Part shown: positions 7,458 through 12,057 of the stretch, piece by piece
How the letters are laid out: the number at the start of each line of letters is the position of its first letter
Position numbering within the stretch: position 1 is the stretch's first letter
Source of the DNA: an uncultured Lachnospiraceae bacterium
GTDB lineage: Bacteria; Bacillota; Clostridia; Lachnospirales; Lachnospiraceae
Length of the DNA stretch: 12,057 nucleotides
NCBI GenBank assembly: GCA_910586025.1
Contig: CAJUIO010000102.1
Span: 1 to 12,057, forward strand
Reading direction: 5' to 3'
The notes under the pieces: generated by a model
Seen by the model: the letters and a program-made list of their open reading frames with translations, nothing else
Database searches by the model: none
Told to the model about the DNA's origin: nothing
Position numbers and translations under genes: made by a program

Positions 7458-7493
7458 CAGAGATGTCGCATATGGGGGTATGCGGCATCTTTG
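7458..7493 (+). terminator. Stem-loop after the EF-G-like gene, weak terminator candidate
   Basis: AGATGTCGCATA (7461-7472) pairs with TATGCGGCATCT (7479-7490), 12 bp with one U-G pair and a TGGGGG loop; the pairing extends outward to 7458/7493. The downstream T's are partly in the stem and only TTTG follows, so it lacks a proper U-tract. It may end the EF-G-like transcript inefficiently or protect its 3' end. It lies entirely before the leuS promoter and so is not part of a leuS leader made from that promoter. Confidence 0.5.
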
Positions 7494-7508
7494 ACGTATC
7501 GGTCTTAC

Positions 7509-7537
7509 TTGACAAGTTCCGTAATAATAGGTAAAAT
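7509..7537 (+). promoter_or_regulatory. Sigma-A promoter of leuS
   Basis: A perfect -35 box TTGACA (7509-7514) and TAAAAT (7532-7537, 5 of 6) are separated by 17 nt. The start site would be near 7544, giving a leader of about 37 nt, which cannot hold a T-box. Confidence 0.78.
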
Positions 7538-7580
7538 TAGGACTGATTCGGAAGCCGCCAAACGAGAGGAGACGATAAAA

Positions 7581-9995
7581 ATGGCAACACCCTATAATCA
7601 CAGAGAAGTAGAGAGCAGATGGCAGAAGGTCTGGGACGAGGAGAAGGCATTTAAAACCTCCAGCGACTATTCCAAGCCAAAATACTATGCCCTGGTTGAA
7701 TTCCCATATCCTTCGGGGCAGGGGCTTCACGTGGGACATCCAAGACCTTATACGGCGCTTGATATCGTTGCAAGGAAGAGAAGGATGCAGGGCTACAACG
7801 TGCTTTATCCCATGGGCTGGGATGCTTTCGGACTTCCTACCGAAAATTACGCGATCAAAAATCACATTCATCCCAAAGTGGTCACGGAAAACAATGTAAA
7901 GCGTTTCAAGGGACAGCTTCATGATCTTGGCTATTCCTTTGACTGGGACCGGGAGATCAATACCACGGATGTGAATTATTATAAATGGACACAGTGGATC
8001 TTTCTGAAGCTTTTTCATGCGGGACTGGCCTATAAGTCAGAGATGCCTATCAACTGGTGTACCTCCTGCAAGGTAGGACTTGCAAACGAGGAGGTCGTGA
8101 ACGGGGTCTGCGAGCGCTGCGGCTGCGAGGTGGTCCGCAAGGTGAAGAGCCAGTGGATGCTTAAGATCACGGATTATGCGGATAAGCTGATCCAGGGTCT
8201 TGACACTGTTGACTATGTGGAGAGGGTGAAGGTTTCCCAGAAGAACTGGATCGGGAAATCCACCGGTGCGGAGGTTGACTTTATCCTTAAGGGGAAGGAA
8301 GACAAGCTCACGGTCTATACCACCAGGCCGGATACGCTGTTCGGTGTCACCTACATGGTTATGAGTCCGGAGCATCCCTTTATTGACAAATATAAGGAAG
8401 AGATCAGAAACTGGGAGGATGTGGTCTCTTACAGGGAGATGGCGGCAAGAAAATCCGATTTTGAGCGTACCGAGCTTGCCAAGGACAAGACCGGCGTGAT
8501 GCTTGACGGCCTTACGGCGGTGAATCCTGTAAATAACAAGGAAATTCCTGTGTGGATTTCCGATTATGTGCTTATGACCTATGGAACGGGTGCCATTATG
8601 GCAGTGCCTGCGCATGATGAGAGGGACTGGGAATTTGCAAAAAAATTCAATATGCCCATTATCGAGGTCGTGGCGGGAAGCCCGGTGGATGTGACGGAGG
8701 CGGTGTATACAGACGTGGCTTCCGGAACGCTGGTCAACTCTGATTTTCTGAACGGGCTCTCCGTATCGGATGCTAAGAAAAAAATCGTGGAGTTTCTCAC
8801 GGAAAAGGGAATCGGACACGAGAAAACAAACTTCAAGCTCCGCGACTGGGTATTTTCCAGGCAGCGCTACTGGGGAGAGCCGATTCCCATAGTTCACTGT
8901 GAAAAATGCGGCTATGTGGCAATTCCGGAGAGCGAGCTTCCCCTGGAGCTTCCCGAGGTGGACAGCTATATGCCGACGGATAACGGGGAATCGCCGCTTG
9001 CGGCTATGACGGACTGGGTAAATACCACCTGTCCGCACTGCGGCGGACCGGCGAAGAGAGAGACGGACACCATGCCTCAGTGGGCAGGCTCTTCCTGGTA
9101 TTTCCTGCGTTACACGGACCCGGACAATAACAAGGCGCTTGCCGGCAGGGAGGCCCTTGATTACTGGATGCCGGTGGACTGGTACAACGGCGGTATGGAG
9201 CATACCACCCTGCATCTTCTCTATTCCCGCTTCTGGCATAAGTTCTTGTATGACGAGAAAGCGGTTCCCTGTCCGGAGCCTTATCTTAAGAGAACCTCCC
9301 ACGGTATGATTTTGGGCTCTAACGGGGAGAAGATGAGCAAGTCAAGAGGAAACGTGGTAAATCCGGACGATATCGTGAGAGAGTACGGTGCAGATACGCT
9401 GCGGACCTATGAGATGTTTATCGGAGCCTTTGATCTGAGCGCCAGCTGGTCTGAGGACGGGGTAAAGGGCTGCCGGAGATTTCTCGAGAGGATCTGGAAG
9501 CTGCAGGACATCGTGACACAGGAAAAAGGTTACACTCCTGATCTGGAAGTGAAGATGCACCAGACGATCAAGAAGGTCAGCGGCGATTTTGAAAGCCTGA
9601 AATATAATACGGCAATTGCAGCTATGATGGCGTTGATCAATGATTTTTATAAAAAGAATTCGGTTTCCAGGGATGAGTTTAAGACACTCCTTACTCTGCT
9701 CAACCCGGTTGCGCCTCATATCACGGAGGAAATCTGGCATAACATGGGATATGAGGGAAGACTGTATCAGACGACCTGGCCTGTGTTTGACGAGGCGAAG
9801 ACCCAGGAGGATACGGTGGAGATCGCGGTTCAGATCAATGGTAAAACAAGAGCGACCCTTACCATTGACAAGTCTCTGGATAAGGAGCTTGTCATTGCCA
9901 GGGCAAAGGAAGTGGTGGCGCAGAAGCTTACCGGAACTATTGTGAAGGAAATCTATGTTCCCGGCAGGCTTGTGAATATCGTTCAGAAGCAGTAA
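7581..9995 (+). CDS. leuS: Leucyl-tRNA synthetase
   Basis: This 804-residue class Ia synthetase charges tRNA-Leu with leucine using ATP. The HIGH signature is HVGH (50-53) and the KMSKS loop is K584-M-S-K-S588, in GEKMSKSRGN. A zinc module has C160, C163, C177 and C180. The CP1 editing domain carries TTRPDTLFG (247-255), with the discriminator-type Thr252, and AVPAHDERDWEFA around 342-353, so it should hydrolyse mischarged tRNA-Leu. A second Cys pair set (CEKCGY and CPHCGG) lies in the central insert. The C-terminal domain ends ...VPGRLVNIVQKQ. Length is a little under the E. coli enzyme (860). The start is ATG 7581: AGAGGAG lies 9 nt upstream, and the longer frame from 7491 includes promoter sequence. 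It is a single-gene transcript with its own promoter and terminator. Confidence 0.97.
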   Translation: MATPYNHREVESRWQKVWDEEKAFKTSSDYSKPKYYALVEFPYPSGQGLHVGHPRPYTALDIVARKRRMQGYNVLYPMGWDAFGLPTENYAIKNHIHPKVVTENNVKRFKGQLHDLGYSFDWDREINTTDVNYYKWTQWIFLKLFHAGLAYKSEMPINWCTSCKVGLANEEVVNGVCERCGCEVVRKVKSQWMLKITDYADKLIQGLDTVDYVERVKVSQKNWIGKSTGAEVDFILKGKEDKLTVYTTRPDTLFGVTYMVMSPEHPFIDKYKEEIRNWEDVVSYREMAARKSDFERTELAKDKTGVMLDGLTAVNPVNNKEIPVWISDYVLMTYGTGAIMAVPAHDERDWEFAKKFNMPIIEVVAGSPVDVTEAVYTDVASGTLVNSDFLNGLSVSDAKKKIVEFLTEKGIGHEKTNFKLRDWVFSRQRYWGEPIPIVHCEKCGYVAIPESELPLELPEVDSYMPTDNGESPLAAMTDWVNTTCPHCGGPAKRETDTMPQWAGSSWYFLRYTDPDNNKALAGREALDYWMPVDWYNGGMEHTTLHLLYSRFWHKFLYDEKAVPCPEPYLKRTSHGMILGSNGEKMSKSRGNVVNPDDIVREYGADTLRTYEMFIGAFDLSASWSEDGVKGCRRFLERIWKLQDIVTQEKGYTPDLEVKMHQTIKKVSGDFESLKYNTAIAAMMALINDFYKKNSVSRDEFKTLLTLLNPVAPHITEEIWHNMGYEGRLYQTTWPVFDEAKTQEDTVEIAVQINGKTRATLTIDKSLDKELVIARAKEVVAQKLTGTIVKEIYVPGRLVNIVQKQ

Positions 9996-10005
9996 AAAGA
10001 GTGTA

Positions 10006-10051
10006 AAAAGAGCTGGCAGAAGAGGAGATCCCGCTTTTGGCCAGCTCTTTT
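10006..10051. terminator. Bidirectional terminator between leuS and the convergent unknown genes
   Basis: AAAAGAGCTGGC (10006-10017) and GCCAGCTCTTTT (10040-10051) are perfect 12-nt complements around a 22-nt loop that has some further pairing. The GC-rich core GAGCTGGC is flanked by T's on one side and A's on the other, so it can stop transcription from leuS on the plus strand and from the small-gene pair on the minus strand. Confidence 0.85.
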
Positions 10052-10097
10052 CAGGTGTTGACTTTTGCACAGGCCGCATCTTTACAGGGCCGCAGGA

Positions 10098-10376
10098 TCA
10101 CCGGCTTCCCATTCCGCCCCGCATGGCAAGGATCTTTTCCATCTTTCCCAGCTCTTCGGGGGAAGCGTGTTTTTTCAGAACGGCGATGATGGCATCGATC
10201 TCCTGATCGGAAAAGGAAATATTTTTTTCCTGCCCTCTTTTGGCAACGGCCATAAAGAAGGGAAGCATCTGATCCCGGCGCAGATTTCCGCTCTCAAAGA
10301 CGAGGGCCTGCAGAAATTCCAGCTTGTAGGGCGCGATCCCTTTGAGGGATTCGTCCTTCATCCATTCATTATTCAT
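10098..10376 (-). CDS. Small protein of unknown function (downstream gene of a pair)
   Basis: I do not recognise this 92-residue protein. It is predicted soluble and mostly helical, with no signal peptide or membrane segment. It begins MNNEWMKDESLKGI, has a hydrophobic helix (LEFLQALVF), a second segment LLPFFMAV or similar after an RRDQM turn, then ISFSDQEIDAIIAVLKKH and SPEELGKMEKIL before a Gly/Arg-rich tail. The start is ATG 10376: GGAGG lies 8 nt before it (about 10385-10389). A TTG 15 nt further upstream would use that same binding site as codons and is unlikely. Its ATG lies inside the last codons of the upstream gene, overlapping by 8 nt (ATGAATAA), so the two are translationally coupled and probably act together. 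It ends 47 nt from the shared terminator with leuS. Confidence 0.7.
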   Translation of the reverse strand: MNNEWMKDESLKGIAPYKLEFLQALVFESGNLRRDQMLPFFMAVAKRGQEKNISFSDQEIDAIIAVLKKHASPEELGKMEKILAMRGGMGSR

Positions 10377-10914
10377 GATTGTTACCTCCAAATAAGTGAA
10401 ACATTTCTTTTTGCTCTGGTGTCAGCATATTCATAAGCATATTTATGATATCGGGACCGCCGCCCGTACCGGAGGCGGATGAGAAGGCGTTTGCAGCATC
10501 GCCGCCCGGATCGGAGGCATCGTTTGAGGATTGAAAAAAGCTGCTCATGTCAGGCATGATGTCCTTCATCATATCCATGGTTTTTGACATCTCGCGGTAC
10601 ATTTCCATGCTCTGGAAGACGCCTCTGAGCTGTTCTAGCTGCTTTTTTTCCTCCTCCGTGCAGTAGGGAAGGAGCTCTGCGCACAATTTGGGAAGATCGG
10701 GGGAGCCTTCCTTTTCCATGCATCCGCAGATGGGATGCGGGTGTTTTTTGTAGAAATCTATGGTATAATTTAATTCCAGAAATTTTATATATACGGCCAT
10801 GGATTTCTGAGTCTGGTTTTCCATATAGGGCAGCATAACCTTAAGCATGGATATATGGTTGGTGGAAAAAAGTGTATCAAAAGCAATTACCTTGTTCTGT
10901 TCATTGGAATCCAT
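10369..10914 (-). CDS. Met-rich protein of unknown function with a Cys/His cluster (upstream gene of a pair)
   Basis: I do not recognise this 181-residue protein. Residues 1-57 look helical (ISMLKVMLPYMENQTQKSMA). A Cys/His cluster follows: H58-P-H60-P-I-C63-G-C65, then C78 and C85, which could bind a metal. Residues 86-125 form a charged then Met-rich helix, with eight Met between 103 and 123. A Gly/Ser/Ala/Asp-rich linker (about 128-153) leads to a short C-terminal helix, INMLMNMLTPEQKEMFHLF. There is no signal peptide. The start is ATG 10914, with AAAGGAG 5-6 nt upstream; the frame is open to 10947 but the ATGs there have no binding site. Helix-linker-helix with a terminal peptide suggests a scaffold or partner-binding role, but this is speculation. 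It shares a transcript with the gene that overlaps its 3' end. Confidence 0.7.
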   Translation of the reverse strand: MDSNEQNKVIAFDTLFSTNHISMLKVMLPYMENQTQKSMAVYIKFLELNYTIDFYKKHPHPICGCMEKEGSPDLPKLCAELLPYCTEEEKKQLEQLRGVFQSMEMYREMSKTMDMMKDIMPDMSSFFQSSNDASDPGGDAANAFSSASGTGGGPDIINMLMNMLTPEQKEMFHLFGGNNHE

Positions 10915-10946
10915 AGCCGCTCCTTTGGAATAACCTTTCATAATCA

Positions 10947-10972
10947 ATTATTATGTGGAAACCCCTGCCTGT
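10947..10972 (-). promoter_or_regulatory. Candidate promoter of the unknown gene pair, possibly sporulation-type
   Basis: On the minus strand AC (10972-10971) is followed after 15 nt by CATAATAAT (10955-10947), close to the sigma-K pattern (AC, about 16 nt, CATAnnnTA) but with AT instead of the final TA. The same segment contains an inverted repeat CATAAT-CAATT-ATTATG (10939-10955). No convincing sigma-A -35 box is visible. The evidence is weak. Confidence 0.2.
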
Positions 10973-10981
10973 ATGCAGAAA

Positions 10982-11005
10982 AATAGGCCCTCAAGAGAGC
11001 CTATT
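10982..11005 (-). terminator. Terminator of the Cys/Gly-rich gene
   Basis: On the minus strand AATAGGC (11005-10999) pairs with GCCTATT (10988-10982), with further partial pairing in the loop (CTC/GAG). The 3' arm runs into TTTTTC, a proper U-tract. Reading the other way it is followed only by CGTTTT, so it mainly stops minus-strand transcription before the unknown gene pair. Confidence 0.7.
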
Positions 11006-11015
11006 CGTTTTCTGC

Positions 11016-11044
11016 CGCCTCCGGGATGGGAACTCCCGGAGGCG
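11016..11044. repeat. Strong GC-rich hairpin without a U-tract
   Basis: CGCCTCCGGGA (11016-11026) and TCCCGGAGGCG (11034-11044) are perfect 11-bp complements around a 7-nt loop. Neither side has a T-run. It lies downstream of the Cys/Gly-rich gene and just before its terminator, so it would be part of that mRNA's 3' untranslated region. Confidence 0.7.
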
Positions 11045-11053
11045 TGAAAGGGT

Positions 11054-11090
11054 ATGAGAGGCCGTCACGGACTCTCATCAGACATGATGA
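11054..11090. repeat. Two mutually exclusive hairpins in the 3' region of the Cys/Gly-rich gene
   Basis: ATGAGAG (11054-11060) pairs with CTCTCAT (11072-11078), extended across one mismatch by CCG/CGG (11062-11064 and 11068-11070) around a TCA loop. A second hairpin, TCATCA-GACA-TGATGA (11075-11090), uses part of the same arm, so only one of the two can form at a time. Confidence 0.5.
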
Positions 11091-11110
11091 AAAGAATCAG
11101 TTACTGATAA

Positions 11111-11359
11111 TTAGCATCCGCAAAAGCCGTTTCCGCCGCCGCAGCAGCACAGAAGTAACAGGATCAGGATGATGCTGTCGCACCCACATCCGCCGCCGCA
11201 GTCGGAGTTATTTCCGAAGAAACCGTTGTTTCCGCCGCCGCATCCGCCGCAGCAGAAAAGTAAGAAGATAATCCAGATGAAGGAGTTGTTGCATCCGCAT
11301 CCGTTGCTGGGGCTGGGAGTAGAACCGCATCCGCATCCTGTAGCTGTTAAATCACTCAT
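11111..11359 (-). CDS. Small Cys/Gly-rich protein with internal duplication (spore-coat-like)
   Basis: An 82-residue protein with 15 Cys and 21 Gly. It is built from two similar units: GCGC at 20-23, S26, a hydrophobic run to F35, CCGGCGGG and NNGF; and GCGC at 57-60, S62, IILILLLL, CCCGGG and NGF. The hydrophobic runs (8-10 residues) are short for membrane helices. Such short Cys-rich proteins are common in spore-forming Clostridia, where automatic annotation sometimes calls them chorion-class high-cysteine proteins; disulfide-cross-linked spore-coat or surface packing is a reasonable guess, but not shown by the sequence. ATG 11359 has GGAGG 8 nt upstream; a TTG at 11374 would use the binding site as codons. 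It is monocistronic, with a terminator at 10982-11005. Low complexity makes homology searches unreliable here, but binding site, stop and terminator all support a real gene. Confidence 0.72.
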   Translation of the reverse strand: MSDLTATGCGCGSTPSPSNGCGCNNSFIWIIFLLFCCGGCGGGNNGFFGNNSDCGGGCGCDSIILILLLLCCCGGGNGFCGC

Positions 11360-11394
11360 TGTATTTGCCTCCAAAAGGTTTATTGTTTATGGTT

Positions 11395-11422
11395 TATCAT
11401 ATGTGGCACGGCTTGTATGTGT
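11395..11422 (-). promoter_or_regulatory. Possible sigma-K-type promoter of the Cys/Gly-rich gene
   Basis: On the minus strand CATATGATA (11403-11395) fits the mother-cell sigma-K -10 pattern CATAnnnTA exactly. AC dinucleotides lie 15 nt (11420-11419) and 17 nt (11422-11421) upstream, bracketing the usual spacing. The start site would be about 30 nt before the coding start. The motif is short and AT-rich, so chance is possible; the Cys-rich, coat-like product makes it more plausible. Confidence 0.35.
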
Positions 11423-11483
11423 TTCCGGTTTTGAAAAAAAATTCCGGAGAGAGGATTTTCGGAGGAAATTCAGGTGAGTTCCT

Positions 11484-11511
11484 TTGCGGTTTGGGAAGAT
11501 AGTGGTATACT
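11484..11511 (+). promoter_or_regulatory. Extended -10 promoter of the AlbA_2 gene
   Basis: TATACT (11506-11511) is preceded by TGG, giving an extended -10 element (TGnTATACT), with a weaker -35 TTGCGG (11484-11489) at 16 nt. Transcription would begin near 11518, leaving about 50 nt of leader. The leader contains an imperfect direct repeat, ATTCGGGAG (11524-11532) and ATTCCGGGAG (11540-11549). Confidence 0.6.
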
Positions 11512-11568
11512 GGAGGTGTTATGATTCGGGAGATTTGGGATTCCGGGAGCGAAAGGAGTAATTGTTAT

Positions 11569-12057
11569 ATGACAGATGCTGAAGTCTTAAAGTTAATTGA
11601 AGGCGGAGAAAGCATTACGGTAGAATTCAAAAAATCTACAAAAGAAATTACAAAGGATGTTTACGATACAGTATGTTCATTTTCCAATCGGGAGGGAGGA
11701 CACATTTTTCTTGGTGTAAAAGATGACGGAGCAATCATGGGAGTCGCAGAAGATGCAGTAGAACAGATGAAAAAGGACTTTGTCACTGCGGTCAATAATG
11801 CAAATAAACTATATCCCCCGTTATATTTGAAATTGGATGAATTCCGGATTAAAGGGAAAATAGTCCTTCATATTTATGTCCCTATTGGTACACAGGTCTG
11901 CAGACACAGCGGAAGAATTTTTGATCGGAACCACGAGGCAGATCTGGATATTACAGACAATTCGGATGCCGTTTACCGGTTATATGCCCGAAAACAAGAG
12001 AATTACTATGTAAATAAAATCACAGGCTTTGAAATGTCAGATCTTCGTTCGGATTTA
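11569..12057 (+). CDS. AlbA_2 (Schlafen-type) ATP-binding domain protein, cut by the window end
   Basis: The first 163 codons of a gene that continues past the window. The N-terminus matches the AlbA_2 domain of bacterial Schlafen-related proteins (often annotated putative DNA-binding/ATP-binding regulator): ESITVEFKKS (14-23), CSFSNREGGHIFLGVKDDG (36-54) with the Gly-rich turn, and later RHSGRIFDRN and AVYRLYARKQE. Family members are usually 400-500 residues, with a C-terminal ATPase-like or winged-helix part not seen here; some lie near defence systems or act as regulators, and none of that can be judged from this fragment. ATG 11569 is chosen because AAAGGAG (11552-11558) lies 10 nt upstream. 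An in-frame ATG at 11521 has GGAGG 4 nt upstream but lies at the expected transcript start. The gene is clearly more AT-rich than its neighbours (22 G+C of 60 at 11641-11700), which suggests later acquisition. Confidence 0.78.
   Translation, partial: MTDAEVLKLIEGGESITVEFKKSTKEITKDVYDTVCSFSNREGGHIFLGVKDDGAIMGVAEDAVEQMKKDFVTAVNNANKLYPPLYLKLDEFRIKGKIVLHIYVPIGTQVCRHSGRIFDRNHEADLDITDNSDAVYRLYARKQENYYVNKITGFEMSDLRSDL

Noticed and set aside
7435..7580. Possible T-box leader before leuS
   Set aside because: The space after the predicted start is about 37 nt and no T-box sequence or specifier stem is visible.
8037..9302. A 421-codon minus-strand open frame opposite leuS
   Set aside because: It lies fully within leuS, whose HIGH, editing and KMSKS motifs are in the other strand; the His/Arg/Leu-rich translation is typical of an antisense shadow.
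10050..10080. TTGACT at about 10057 as a promoter
   Set aside because: No -10 box is found at 15-19 nt and the sequence leads into the 3' end of a convergent gene.
11430..11475. The T-run on the minus strand near 11431-11445 as a terminator
   Set aside because: Only about 4 bp (TTCC/GGAA) can pair before the T-run and no gene ends there; it lies upstream of the Cys-rich gene.
11169..11477. Plus-strand frame rich in His and Pro opposite the Cys/Gly-rich gene
   Set aside because: His/Pro richness is the direct complement of Gly/Cys codons; it has no binding site and runs through the promoter region.

Overview
The window looks like chromosome of a spore-forming, Gram-positive anaerobe of the Clostridia, most likely Lachnospiraceae. 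The reasons are the AGGAGG-type ribosome binding sites before nearly every gene, good sigma-A promoters (TTGACA/TAAAAT type), an EF-G paralogue of the kind common in Clostridia, a bacterial-type leucyl-tRNA synthetase, and a small Cys/Gly-rich protein of the type associated with spore coats. This assignment is an inference from gene style; there is no rRNA or other marker gene here.

Layout. (1) 1-497: a promoter overlapped by a perfect palindrome drives a 114-aa PilZ (cyclic-di-GMP receptor) protein, which ends in a clear terminator. (2) 498-3982: a VanZ-like membrane protein overlaps by 43 nt a large bifunctional fucokinase / fucose-1-phosphate guanylyltransferase (Fkp type), which would make GDP-fucose from free fucose. 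(3) 3983-5089, minus strand: TyrA (prephenate dehydrogenase with a C-terminal ACT domain); its stop codon directly abuts the stop of fkp. (4) 5344-7434: an EF-G-like GTPase, divergent from tyrA, with unusual residues at three G motifs. (5) 7581-9995: leuS with its own promoter, a short leader and no room for a T-box, closed by a strong bidirectional terminator. (6) 10098-10914, minus strand: two overlapping small genes of unknown function; the upstream product is Met-rich with a Cys/His cluster. (7) 11111-11359, minus strand: an 82-aa protein with 15 Cys and 21 Gly, built from an internal duplication and preceded by a possible sigma-K-type promoter. Between it and gene pair 6 lies a run of hairpins. 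(8) 11569 to the window end: the first 163 codons of an AlbA_2 (Schlafen-type) ATP-binding/regulator-like protein, visibly more AT-rich than the rest.

Most of the window is housekeeping or metabolism: tyrosine synthesis, translation and nucleotide-sugar activation. PilZ-VanZ-Fkp may be a surface/envelope group, but the terminator after pilZ argues against simple co-transcription. No complete novel defence or mobile system is visible. The least explained parts are the right-hand third (unknown gene pair, Cys-rich duplicated protein, hairpin cluster) and the altered GTPase centre of the EF-G paralogue. There are no tRNA or rRNA genes, CRISPR arrays or insertion sequences that I can support.
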